Shown here: piece by piece, positions 43,373 through 55,946 of the stretch
Layout of the letters: every line of letters starts with the position of its first letter
How positions within the stretch are numbered: the first letter of the stretch is position 1
NCBI RefSeq assembly: GCF_038502225.1
Contig: NC_091298.1
Coordinates: forward strand, 45,080,978-45,144,977
From: Cherax quadricarinatus
Taxonomy: Eukaryota; Arthropoda; Malacostraca; Decapoda; Parastacidae
Reading direction: 5' to 3'
Length of the DNA: 64,000 nt
Position numbers and translations under genes: made by a program
The notes under the pieces: model-generated
Databases searched by the model: none
What the model saw: only the letters and a program-made list of their open reading frames with translations
What the model was told of the DNA's origin: nothing

Positions 43373-44108
43373 GGTTAGGTTACTTCTTTCTTTTTGTTTT
43401 TAAGAAAAAAAAAGAAAGAAGAAAAGAAAATAAAAATAAAAAAAAGAAAAAAAAAAGGGGGGACCGGGGAGGGATAGGTCCTAGGAGGAATGAAAGGGCC
43501 AGAAATCTCCCTCCGCGCCCAAGAGGACCTCAGCACCGCAAGTAGCGCAGATGCAGCATGGAACCCGTGCCATACCCTACCCATCATGCTAGTAAACTAA
43601 CAATCCGGGATAGCAACCTCACATCTGCCGAGCTACCTCGGTGGACAAAAGAGAGGGCGGCCGGATATCCGCCACAAAGCATACCTCCTTCGGCCACCAC
43701 CCCCGGAATCCGAAAGGTGGCTTCCAGAGATACACTCGTCGCCCGAAAGACACCCAAAGCTACTCCGGGATACCGGAGAGGGATCGGGACATCCCCAGGC
43801 GATCCAGATTCCACGGCAAACTATGCCACCGCTAAGAACCTCAACGGAATGGGATGGACCCCGGTATCCTTTCTCCTACCCAGGAACTAGCGCGCCTGTG
43901 GGAGAAATCCCAAAGGACAAAAAGAGGAAGGGCAAAAGGGAGGAGTGGGGAGGAGGAGGAGGAAAGGAAAAAGGGGAGGATGGGGAGGATGGGATAGGGG
44001 AGGGGAGATTGGGGGGTAATTAGGTTCGGTCTGAGGAAGAAGACCGATAGGTCTAATTCCTCAGACCAAGAGCCTCTTCACCACGCCAAGGAGCCCCCCT
44101 TGAAGAGA
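43373..44108 (-). promoter_or_regulatory. Element D 5' UTR
   Basis: About 735 bp with no convincing gene. It holds an A/T homopurine tract (43395-43460), a GC-rich middle, a purine-rich (GGGGA)n tract (43930-44020) and a GGTCTGAGGAA / TTCCTCAGACC dyad at 44029-44068 near the 5' end. Non-LTR elements usually carry an internal promoter here; none is demonstrated. Confidence 0.4.
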
Positions 44109-44398
44109 TGTATATATTACATCTGCATTCTTTTTGTCTTCTAGTGCATTTAGGACCTTGTCGTAGTGATCCAATAGTTGAGACAGACAGGAGCGACCTG
44201 TTCTAAACCCATGTTGCCCTGGGTTGAGTAACTGATGGGTTTCTAGATGGGTGGTGATCTTGCTTCTTAGGACCCTTTCAAAGATTTTTATGATATGGGA
44301 TGTTAGTGCTATTGGCCTGTAGTTCTTTGTTGTTGCTTTACTGCCCCCTTTGTGGAGTGGGGCTATGTCTGTTGTTTTTAGTAACTGTGGGACGACCC
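44109..44398 (-). pseudogene. CR1-A minus copy, segment 2: RT fingers
   Basis: Continues the copy at 36242-37497 upstream of element D: VVPQLLKTTDIAPLHKGGSK, NYRPIALTSHIIKIFERVL, GQHGFRTGRSCLSQLLDHYD and LEDKKNADVIYT. Its upstream end coincides with the SINE at 44399. Confidence 0.85.
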
Positions 44399-44576
44399 CC
44401 AATCTTGTCTCCCAGGAAGCGACCCACACCCGTCGACTAACACCCAGGTACCTATTTGCTGCTAGGTGAACATGACAACAGGTGTAAGGAAATGCGTCGA
44501 AATGTTTCCACCCCGCCGGGAATCTAACCCGGGCCTTCCGTGTGTGAAGCGAGAGCTTTAGCCACCAAACCACCAG
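44399..44576 (-). mobile_element. tRNA-SINE, 5' half
   Basis: Minus strand: GGTGGTTTGGTGGCTAAAGC (A box) and GGGTTAGATTCCC (B box), then the TTTCCTTACACCTGTTGTCA body as in 30297-30593. The 3' half is missing. Confidence 0.75.
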
Positions 44577-44848
44577 TATTTCATCAGATATTTCAGTTGT
44601 GGTCAAAACAAAAAAAAAAGTATCAAAATACTATTCCTGACTCATTTAAAATTGAAATCTATTGAAGAAATTACATCCAGTAGCACAGGTTACGATCAGT
44701 AGCACAGGTTACGGTCACTAGCATAAGTTACAACCAGTAGCACAGGTTACGATCACTAGCATAAGATACAGCCAGTAACATAGGTTACGATCACTAGATC
44801 ACTAGCATAAGTTATAATCAGTAGCACAGGTTACGATCACTAGCACGT

Positions 44849-45876
44849 AACAAGCGGTGTTCCTCAGAGGTCAGTGTTGGACCCGTTGTTGTTCACAATT
44901 TACATAAACGTCATAGATGAGGGAATAAATAGCGACACGAGCAAATTTGCTGATGACACCTAAATAGGCCGTCCAATTAATTCTAAGGAGGACACTAGAG
45001 CACTCCAGGATGATTTGAATAGACTGATGCAATGGTCGGAGAAGTGGCAGATGCAGTTTAATATAGACAAATGCAAAGTTCTAAATGTTGGACAGAAAAA
45101 TAACCATGCGACATATAAACTAAATAATGTAGATCTTAATACTACTGATTGTAAAATGGATTTAGGAGTTCTGATTAGCAGTAATCTTAAACTAAGACAA
45201 CAGTGCATTAGTGTTAGCAATAAAGCTAACAGAATTCTTGGCTTCATATCTAGAAGTATAAATAATAGAAGTCCTCAGGTTGTTCTTCAACTCTATATAT
45301 CCTTGGTGATATAAATTGATATAAATACTCTGGAAAACGTACAGAGGAGGATGACAAAGATGATCCCATGTATCAGAAATCTTCCCTAAGAGGACAGACT
45401 GAGGGCCCTGAATCTACACTCTCTCGAAAGGCGTAGAATTAGGAGGGATATGATCGAGGTGTATAAATGGAAAACAGGAATAAATAAAGGGGTTGTAAAT
45501 AGCGTGCTGAAAATTTCCAACCAAGACAGGACTCACAACAATGGTTTCAATTTGGAAAAATTCAGATTCAGGAAGGATATAGGAAAGCACTGGTTTGGTA
45601 ATAAACTTGTGGATGAGTGGAACAAACTCCCGAGTACAGTTATAGAGGCTAAAACGTTGTGTAGTTTTAAAAATAGGTTAGATAAATACATGAGTGGGTG
45701 TGAGTTGGACCTGACTAGCTTGTGCTGCTGGGTCTGGTGCCGTGCTCCTTCCTTGAGTGGAGGTGACCAGACTGGGTGGGTCATTGGGCTAATCCAGGGG
45801 GACACATGGACCTGCTCCGCATGGGTCAGTAGGCCTGTTGCAGTGTTCCTTTTTTCTTATGTTCTTATGTTCTTAA
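44849..45876 (+). pseudogene. CR1-B second copy, inside the 38-bp satellite
   Basis: 5'-truncated: starts at SGVPQ-equivalent AGCGGTGTTCCTCAGAGGTC. It continues SKFADDT, MQWSEKWQMQFNIDKCKVLN and KMDLGVLISSNLKLRQQC (45015-45210), then MIEVYKWKTGINKGVVNSVL and LCSFKNRLDKYMSGCE (45450-45700). The 3' end is TTCTTATGTTCTTATGTTCT. Stops and indels at 44962, about 45315 and elsewhere. It supplies the uninterrupted reference for both insertion sites in the other CR1-B copy. Confidence 0.85.
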
Positions 45877-47026
45877 AAGATACAACCAGTAGCACAGGTT
45901 ACGATCACTAGCATAAGATACAGCCAGTAGCACAGGTTACGAACACTAGATCACTAGCATAAATTACAACCAGTGGCACAGGTTACGATCACTACCATAA
46001 GATACAACCAGTAGCACAAGTTACGATCACTACCATAAGATACAACCAGTAGCACAGGTTACGATCACTACCATAAGTTACAACCAGTAGCACAGGTGAC
46101 GATCACTACCATAAGTTACAACCAGTAGCACAGGTTACAATCACTAGCATAAGTTACAACCAGTAGCACAGGTGACGATCATTAGCATAAGTTACGACCA
46201 GTAGCACACGTTACGATCACTAGCATAATTTACAACCAGAAGCACAGGTTACGATCACTACTATAAGTTACAACCAGTAGCACAGGTTACGATCACTACC
46301 ATAAGTTACAACCAGTAGCACACGTTACGATCACTACCATAAGTTACAACCAGTAGCACAGGTTACGATCACTAGCATAAGTTACAACCAGTAGCACAGG
46401 TTACGATCACTACCATAAGTTACAACCAGTAGCACAGGTTACGATCACTACCATAAGTTACAACCAGTAGCACACGTTACGATCACTAGCATAATTTACA
46501 ACCAGTAGCATAGGTTACGATCACTAGCATAAGTTACAACCAGTAGCACAGGTTACGATCACTACCATAAGTTACAACCAGTAGCACACGTTACGATCAC
46601 TAGCATAAGTTACAACCAGTAGCACACGTTACGATCACTAGCATAAGTTACAACCAGTAGCACAGGTTACGATCACTAGCATAAGTTACAACCAGTAGCA
46701 CAGGTTACGATCACCAGCATAAGTTACAACCAGTATCACAGGTAACGATCACTAGCATAAGTTACAACCAGTAGCACAGGTTACGATCACTACCATAAGT
46801 TACAACCAGTAGCACAGGTTACGATCACTACCATAAGTTACAACCAGTAGCACACGTTACGATCACTAGCATAATTTACAACCAGTAGCATAGGTTACGA
46901 TTACTAGCATAAGTTACAACCAGTAGCACAGGTTACGATCACTAGCATAAGTTACAACCAGTAGCACACGTTACGATCACTAGCATAATTTACAACAAGT
47001 ACACGTTACGATCACTACCATAATTT

Positions 47027-47485
47027 ATCAATCGCAGCTAGCATAGGATGGATAATGAGAACCTTCAAAACTAGGGAGGCCAAGCCCATGATGACACTCT
47101 TCAGGTCACTTGTTCTATCTAGGCTGGAATATTGCTGCACTCTAACAGCACCTTTCAAGGCAGGTGAAATTGCCGACCTAGAAAATGTACAGAGAACTTT
47201 CACGGCGCGCATAACGGAGATAAAACACCTCAAGTACTGGGAGCGCTTGAGGTTTCTAAACCTGTATTCCCTGGAACGCAGGAGGGAGAGATACATGATT
47301 ATATACACCTGGAAAATCCTAGAGGGACGATCACTACCATAAGTACAATACAACTGTTCAGCCTAGCACACATAAGGGGGATTACCAACAGACCCCTGGC
47401 AGTCTTCAAGCTGGCACTGGACAAGCACCTAAAGACAGTTCCTGATACGTATCACTAGCATAAGTAAACTCCAGGTAAACTCCAG
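47027..47485 (+). pseudogene. CR1-A fragment patched with satellite sequence
   Basis: RTFKTREAKPMMTLFRSLVL to RREERYMIIYTWKILEG-type sequence (47055-47333). Then about 20 bp of satellite-like GATCACTACCATAAG, a piece of the C terminus (HIRGITNRPLAVFKLALDKH, 47370-47430), another satellite-like patch, and the AAACTCCAGGTAAACTCCAG terminus. Internal CR1-A sequence is missing at each patch. Confidence 0.75.
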
Positions 47486-50400
47486 TAGCACACGTTACGA
47501 TCACTAGCATAAGTTACAACCAGTAGCACACGTTACGATCACTAGCATAAGTTACAACCAGTAGCACAGGTTACGATCACAAGCATAAGTTACAACCAGT
47601 AGCACAGGTTACGATCACCAGCATAAGTTACAACCAGTATCACAGGTAACGATCACTAGCATAAGTTACAACCAGTAGCACAGGTTACGATCACTAGCAT
47701 AAGTTACAACCAGTAGCACACGTTACGATCACTAGCATAAGTTACAACCAGTAGCACACGTTACGATCACTAGCATAAGTTACAACCAGTAGTACAGGTT
47801 ACGATCACCAGCATAAGTTACAACCAGCAGCACAGGTTACGATCACTAGCATAAGTTACAACCAGTAGCACACGTTACGGTCACTAGCAAAAGTTACAAC
47901 AAGTAGCACAGGTTACGATCACTAGCATAAGTTACAACCAGTAGCACACGTTATGATCACTAGCATAAGTTACAACCAGTAGCACACGTTACGATCACTA
48001 GCATAAGTTACAACCAGTAGCACACGTTACGATCACTAGCATAAGTTACAACCAGTAGCACACGTTACGATCACTAGCATAAGTTACAACCAGTAGCACA
48101 GGTTACGATCACTACCATAAGTTACAACCAGTAGCACAGGTTACGATCACTACCATAAGTTACAACCAGTAGCGCAGGTTACGATCACTACCATAAGTTA
48201 CAACCAGTAGCACAGGTTACGATCACTAGCATAAGTTACAACCAGTAGCACAGGTTACGATCACTACCATAAGTTACAACCAGTAGCGCAGGTTACGATC
48301 ACTACCATCAGTTACAACCGGTAGCACACGTTACGATCACTAGCATAAGTTACAACCAGTAGCAGAGGTTACGATCACTAGCATAAGTTACGACCAGTAG
48401 CACAGGTGACGATCACTAGCATAAGTTACGACCAGTAGCACACGTTACGATCACTAGCATAATTTACAACCAGTAGCACAGGATACGATCACTACCATAA
48501 GTTACAACCAGTAGCGCAGATTACGATCACTACCATAAGTTACAACCAGTAGCACACGTTACGATCACTAGCATAAGTTACAACCAGTAGCACAGGTTAC
48601 GATCACTAGCATAAGTTACGACCAGTAGCACACGTTACGATCACTAGCATAATTTACAACCAGTAGCACAGGTTACGATCACTACCATAAGTTACAACCA
48701 GTAGCACAGGTTACGATCACTACCATAAGTTACAACCAATAGCACACGTTACGATCACTACCATAAGTTACAACCAGTAGCACAGGTTACGATCACTACC
48801 ATAAGTTACAACCAGTAGCACACTTTACGATCACTACCATAAGTTACAACCAGTAGCACACGCTACGATCACTAGCATAATTTACAACCAGTAGCATAGG
48901 TTACGATCACTAGTATAAGTTACAACCAGTAGCACAGGTTACGATCACTACCATAAGTTACAACCAGTAGCACACGTTACGATCGCTAGCATAAGTTACA
49001 ACCAGTAGCACACGTTTCGATCACTAGCATAAGTTACAACCAGTAGCACACGTTACGATCACCAGCATAAGTTACAACCAGTAGCACATGTTACGATCAC
49101 CAGCATAAGTTACAACCAGTAGCACAGGTTACGATCACTAGCATAAGTTACAACCAGTAGCACAGGTTACGATCACTACCATAAGTTACAACCAGTAGCA
49201 CAGGTGACGATCACTACCATAAGTTACAACCAGTAGCACAGGTTACGATCACTACCATAAGTTACAACCAGTAGCACACTTTACGATCACTACCATAAGT
49301 TACAACCAGTAGCACACGCTACGATCACTAGCATAATTTACAACCAGTAGCATAGGTTACGATCACTAGTATAAGTTACAACCAGTAGCACAGGTTACGA
49401 TCACTACCATAAGTTACAACCAGTAGCACACGTTACGATCACTAGCATAAGTTACAACCAGTAGCACACGTTTCGATCACTAGCATAAGTTACAACCAGT
49501 AGCACACGTTACGATCACCAGCATAAGTTACAACCAGTAGCACATGTTACGATCACCAGCATAAGTTACAACCAGTAGCACAGGTTACGATCACTAGCAT
49601 AAGTTACAACCAGTAGCACAGGTTACGATCACTACCATAAGTTACAACCAGTAGCACAGGTTATGATCACTACCATAAGTTACAACCAGTAGCAGAGGTT
49701 ACAATCACTAGCATAAGTTACAACCAGTAGCACAGGTGACGATCAATAGCATAAGTTACGACCAGTAGCACACGTTACGATCACTAGCATAATTTACAAC
49801 CAGTAGCACAGGTTACGATCACTACTATAAGTTACAACCAGTAGCACAGGTTACGATCACTACCATAAGTTACAACCAATAGCACACGTTACGAACACTA
49901 CCATAAGTTACAACCAGTAGCACAGGTTACGATCACTAGCATAAGTTACAACCAGTAGCACACGTTACGATCACTACCATAAGTTACAACCAGTAGCACA
50001 GGTTACGATCACTACCATAAGTTACAACCAGTAGCACAGGTTACGATCACCAGCATAAGTTACAACAAGTATCACAGGTTACGATCACTAGCATAAGTTA
50101 CAACCAGTAGCACAGGTTACGATCACTAGCATAAGTTACAACCAGTAGCACACGTTACGATCACTAGCATAAGTTACAACCAGTAGCACACGTTACGATC
50201 ACTAGCATAAGTTACAACCAGTAGCACAGGTTACGATCACTAGCATAAGTTACAACCAGTAGCACAGGTTACGATCACCAGCATAAGTTACAACAAGTAT
50301 AACAGGTTACGACCACTAGCATAGGTTACAACCAGTAGCACACGTTACGATCACTAGCATAAGTTACAACCAGTAGCACAGGTTACGATCACTAGCATAA

Positions 50401-53400
50401 GTTACAACCAGTAGCACAGGTTACGATCACTACCATAAGTTACAACCAGTAGCACACGTTACGATCACTAGTATAAGTTACAACCAGTAGCACAGGTTAC
50501 GATCACTAGCATAAGTTACAACAAGCAGCACAGGTTACGATTACCAGCATAAGTTACAACCAGTATCACAGGTTACGATCACTAGCATAAGTTACAACCA
50601 GTAGCACAGGTTACGATCACTAGCATAAGTTACAACCAGTAGCACACGTTACGATCACTAGCATAAGTTGCAACCAGTAGCACACGTTACGATCACTAGC
50701 ATAAGTTACAACCAGTAGCACAGGTTACGATCACCAGCATAAGTTACAACCAGTAGCACAGGTTACGATCACTAGCATAAGTTACAACCAGTAGCACACG
50801 TTACGGTCACTAGCATAAGTTACAACCAGTAGCACAGGTTACGATCACTAGCATAAGTTACAACCAGTAGCACACGTTATGATCACTAGCATAAGTTACA
50901 ACCAGTAGCACACGTTACGATCACTAGCATAAGTTACAACCAGTAGCACACTTTACGATCACTAGCATAAGTTACAACCAGTAGCACAGGTTACGATCAC
51001 TAGCATAAGTTACAACCAGTAGCACAGGTTACGATCACTACCATAAGTTACAACCAGTAGCACAGGTTACGATCACTACCATAAGTTACAACCAGTAGCA
51101 CAGGTTACGATCACCAGCATAAGTTACGACCAGTAGCACACGTTACGATCACCAGCATAAGTTACGACCAGTAGCACAGGTGACGATCACTAGCATAAGT
51201 TACGACCAGTAACACACGTTACGATCACCAGCATAAGTTACAACCAGTATCACAGGTTACGATCACTAGCACAAGTTACAACCAGTAGCACAGGTTACGA
51301 TCACTAGCATAAGTTACAACCAGTAGCACAGGTTACGATCACTACCATAAGTTACAACCAGTAGCACACGTTACGATCACTAGCATAAGTTACAACCAGT
51401 AGCACACGTTACGATCACTAGCATAAGTTACGACCAGTAGCACACTTTACGATCACTAGCATAAGTTACAACCAGTAGCACAGGTTACGATCACTAACAT
51501 AAGTTACAACCAGTAGCACAGGTTACGATCACTACCATAAGTTACAACCAGTAGCGCAGGTTACGATCACTACCATAAGTTACAACCAGTAGCACACGTT
51601 ACGATCACCAGCATAAGTTACAACCAGTAGCACAGGTTACGATCACCAGCATAAGTTACAACCAGTAGCACAGGTTACGATCACTAGCATAAGTTACAAC
51701 CAGTAGCACACGTTACGATCACTAGCATAAGTTTCAACCAGTAGCACACGTTACGATCACTAGCATAAGTTACAACCAGTAGCACAGGTTACGATCACTA
51801 CCATAAGTTACAACCAGTAGCACAGGTTACGATCACCAGCATAAGTTACAACAAGTATCACAGGTTACGATCACTAGCATAAGTTACAACCAGTAGCACA
51901 CGTTACGATCACTAGCATAAGTTACAACCAGTAGCACAGGTTACGATCACTAGCATAAGTTACAACCAGTAGCACAGGTTACGATCACTACCATAACTTA
52001 CAACCAGTAACACACGTTACGATCACTAGTATAAGTTACAACCAGTAGCACAGGTTACGATCACTAGCATAAGTTACAACCAGCAGCACAGGTTACGATC
52101 ACCAGCATAAGTTACAACCATTATCACAGGTTACGATCACTAGCATAAGTTACAACCAGTAGCACAGGTTACGATCACTAGCATAAGTTACAACCAGTAG
52201 CACACGTTACGATCACTAGCATAAGTTGCAACCAGTAGCACACGTTACGATCACTAGCATAAGTTACAACCAGTAGCACAGGTTACGATCACCAGCATAA
52301 GTTACAACCAGTAGCACAGGTTACGATCACTAGCATAAGTTACAACCAGTAGCACACGTTACGGTCACTAGCATAAGTTACAACCAGTAGCACAGGTTAC
52401 GATCACTACCATAAGTTACAACCAGTAGCACAGGTTACGATCACTACCATAAGTTAAAACCAGTAGCACAGGTTACGATCACCAGCATAAGTTACGACCA
52501 GTAGCACACGTAACGATCACCAGCATAAGTTACGACCAGTAGCACAGGTGACGATCACTAGCATAAGTTACGACCAGTATCACAGGTTACGATCACTAGC
52601 ATAAGTTACAACCAGTAGCACAGGTTACGATCACTAGCATAAGTTACAACCAGTAGCGCAGGTTACGATCACTACCATAAGTTACAACCAGTAGCGCAGG
52701 TTACGATCACTACCATAAGTTACAACCAGTAGCACACGTTACGATCACTAGCATAAGTTACAACCAGTAGCACACGTTACGATCACTAGCATAAGTTACG
52801 ACCAGTAGCACACTTTACGATCACTAGCATAAGTTACAACCAGTAGCACAGGTTACGATCACTAGCATAAGTTACAACCAGTAGCACAGGTTACGATCAC
52901 TACCATAAGTTACAACCAGTAGCGCAGGTTACGATCACTACCATAAGTTACAACCAGTAGCACACGTTACGATCACCAGCATAAGTTACAACCAGTAGCA
53001 CAGGTTACGATCACCAGCATAAGTTACAACCAGTAGCACAGGTTACGATCACTAGCATAAGTTACAACCAGTAGCACAGGTTACGATCACTAGCATAAGT
53101 TACAACCAGTAGCACACGTTACGATCACCAGCATAAGTTACAACCAGTAGCACACGTTACGATCACTAGCATAAGTTACAACCAGTAGCACAGGTTACGA
53201 TCACCAGCATAAGTTACAACCAGTAGCACAGGTTACGATCGCTACCATAAGTTACAACCAGTAGCGCAGGTTACGATCACTACCATAGTTACAACCAGTA
53301 GCACAGGTTACGATCACTACCATAAGTTACAACCAGTAGCACACGTTACGATCACTACCATAAGTTACAACCAGTAGTACAGGTTACGATCACTACCATA

Positions 53401-53465
53401 AAACATGCTCTACCTGAGAGTGAAGAGAAGCTGAAGGTGATGGCAGAGCTGCTAGCTTCTTCAGT

Positions 53466-53468
53466 GTA

Positions 53469-53549
<81 letters not shown>
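53466..53549. repeat. (TA)n microsatellite
   Basis: Imperfect at the start (TATATATGTATATA), then pure TA up to the inverted-repeat element. The 65 bp before it (53401-53465) is unassigned. Confidence 0.95.
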
Positions 53550-53552
<3 letters not shown>

Positions 53553-53934
53553 GTGCTGAATAGGCAGAACTTGCTATCTTGGCTTAAATAGCAACGCTCA
53601 TGTTGCAATATAGGACAAGTGAAAATTTGTGAATGCAATAATTTCGCCAAAATCATTCTGAACGTAAGGAAAAAAATATATTTCACTGAGTTTGTTTAGT
53701 ATTAAATTATTGTAAACAAATCTAAAATATATTTAGTTGGGTTAGGGTAAAATAAATTGCGCTTGTTATGATAAGGTTAGGTAAGTTTTCTAAGATTCTT
53801 TTGGTGCAAAATTAAAATTTTTTACATAAACATTAATGAAAAAATTATATCTTTAAATGTATAAGAGAAAATTTCAGAAAGAACTTAATTTTAAACGAGG
53901 TCTTGCTAATTGACCAGTTTTACATATTCGGCAC

Positions 53935-53937
<3 letters not shown>
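53550..53937 (+). mobile_element. Short terminal-inverted-repeat element, copy 2
   Basis: GTCGTGCTGAATAGG at the start and TATTCGGCACGAC at the end, 388 bp. Interior matches copy 1 minus its 42-bp duplication. TA arrays lie on both sides. Confidence 0.8.

Positions 53938-54026
<89 letters not shown>
53938..54026. repeat. (TA)n microsatellite between MITE-like copies 2 and 3
   Basis: About 44 TA units filling the whole space between the two elements. Confidence 0.95.
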
Positions 54027-54029
<3 letters not shown>

Positions 54030-54413
54030 TGCCGAATAGGCAGAATTTGCGATCTTGGCTTAAATAGCAACACTCATCTTGCCATATAGGACAAGTGAAA
54101 ATTTGTGTATGCAATAATTTCGCCAAAATCATTCTGAACCTAACGAAAAAAATATATTTGATTGTGTTTGTTTAGTACTAAATTACTGTAAACGTATTTA
54201 AAATGTATTTAGTTGGGTTAGGCTAAAATAAATTGTTCTTGTTATAATAAGGTTAGGTAAGTTTTCTTAGATTCTTTTGGTGCAAAATTAAAATTTTTTA
54301 CATCAACATTAATGAAAAAAATATATCTTTATACGTATAAGAGAAAATTTCAGAAAGGACTTAATTTTAAATGAGATCTTGCTAATTGACCAGTTTTACA
54401 TATTCGGCACGAC
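54027..54413 (+). mobile_element. Short terminal-inverted-repeat element, copy 3
   Basis: Starts TCGTGCCGAATAGG (first G lost) and ends TATTCGGCACGAC, 387 bp, same orientation as copy 2. Confidence 0.8.
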
Positions 54414-54417
54414 ATAT

Positions 54418-54500
<83 letters not shown>
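54414..54500. repeat. (TA)n microsatellite
   Basis: About 43 TA units with one A insertion near 54431. Confidence 0.95.
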
Positions 54501-54503
<3 letters not shown>

Positions 54504-54986
54504 TACTAGTAGTGTACATATGTAGCAGCTGGAATAGCGTCAGTGTATAAGTAGCAGCTGCTAGTAGCGTCAACACTTTCCACTGTGTACAGAGGGAAAC
54601 TGTAGTTAATTACTTACTGCAGTAATGTAACATAAATACAGATGTTCTTAACAAATTCAGGAAGTCGTTGAGATGTGTTTAAATGCAGTAGAATGTTGCA
54701 ATGTTAGAGAAGTTGTTAGAAGTGTGTAACATCCCATCACATCACAGACTCTTCTCAAGCTTCTCTCAACGTATCTGTCTCACAGTAAACTTTATCAGAG
54801 ATACCAGATTACTTAAAATATAAACAAAGTCTGATTACCTTATCTTAATATTCTGTACAATCACAATTATTATCTGGTAATGTAACAATCGTTACTTGAC
54901 GACTCGTATGACACTCGACTCGTTTAACTGACTTATTTATTAACAGTAAAATAAGTTATAAACGAAATAAAGCCGGTAATCATATA
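54501..54986. other. Unassigned AT-rich region
   Basis: A short repeated phrase (TAGCAGCTG...TAGCGTCA, 54522-54575) and no gene or known repeat. Confidence 0.45.
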
Positions 54987-55946
54987 TAGGTTTATTTTTT
55001 TATTATTTAAAACATTATAAATTACAAGGTTGTATAAAATATTAAACAATACCACAATACAGGATCTGAACAAGATTACTAAGAATCATACCACAAGTGC
55101 AGAAGAAAAATTTGAAACCTAATACAAAATAGGAATGTGTAACAAACACGCATAATACATACATACCATTCACTGACACACATTATACCAAATGATAAAA
55201 TATCTGACACATACACACAAAACTGTTGGGGGGCGGCCCCCCCATTAAAACCCATCTATAAATACATCCACATCATTCGCACACTTAATGATCACAGCAG
55301 TGATCAAACGTTAGTTTATGTAACTTTTATATAGATATGCAACTGTTTATGAGATTTTACTTAAGAACAAACTCTGGTAATTATTCTAAAACAGGACAAA
55401 CAAAAAATGAACATTATACAAAAATATAACAAAAATAAACATTATACAAATTACATGATCATATAAATCAACAACTGCAAAATTTATACAGCATAGATAT
55501 AATCTTGGAACCTTTTGATCACAGACGAATTACTCACAGCAGATTCCACAGAATGGTTAAGTCTATTTATATTAGGAGAAATCCAAATATTTTTAAAATA
55601 ATGAATTTGTAATGTATCTCCTCAAAAACTTTATGCAGTAAAGGCGAAAAGTCACGACATACTCATATTGAAATATTCATTATTGCAAAATAACTGGACG
55701 CATACTAACGCATGGCTAAATTGATACATTTCAGTGAATTTTGTTGGAAGTAATCTCTGAACTTTCTCAAATGCATAACTAATTATTATATCATTACAGC
55801 ATTATATCTTATTAACCTTAACTAAGCAGTCTACTAAAACTGACCAAGGTTGCCGAACAACTATTACACCGTACGCCACACCTTTACTTATCAAAAGCAT
55901 CACTCACGCCCACGCATACCTCAAGAAGCCAGCCTCATTTTACCCC

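Larger units (their letters stand above)
37498..44108 (-). mobile_element. I-clade non-LTR retrotransposon D, complete
   Basis: 6.6-kb insertion in CR1-A with a perfect 14-bp target duplication TGTATATATTACAT (37484-37497 and 44109-44122). Minus-strand order: 5' UTR (44108-43373), ORF1, 232-bp gap, ORF2, about 195-bp 3' UTR ending in a T12 run and (TAA)n-type GATTATAATAATAAT, as in I elements. Both ORFs are uninterrupted, which sets it apart from every other element in the window and implies a recent insertion. Confidence 0.9.
44668..53400. repeat. 38-bp satellite array, about 190 copies
   Basis: Unit CAGTAGCACAGGTTACGATC plus ACTAGCATAAGTTACAAC. Recurrent variants (CACG for CAGG, TACC for TAGC, ATTT for AGTT) appear in repeated blocks; for example, about 450 bp near 48830-49150 recurs near 49280-49600, indicating segmental duplication within the array. 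CR1-B and CR1-A fragments interrupt it. No reading frame of note; no gene. Confidence 0.97.

Noticed and set aside
44668..53400. CRISPR-like array
   Set aside because: 38-bp units are contiguous with no unique spacers; the sequence is eukaryotic and satellite-like.
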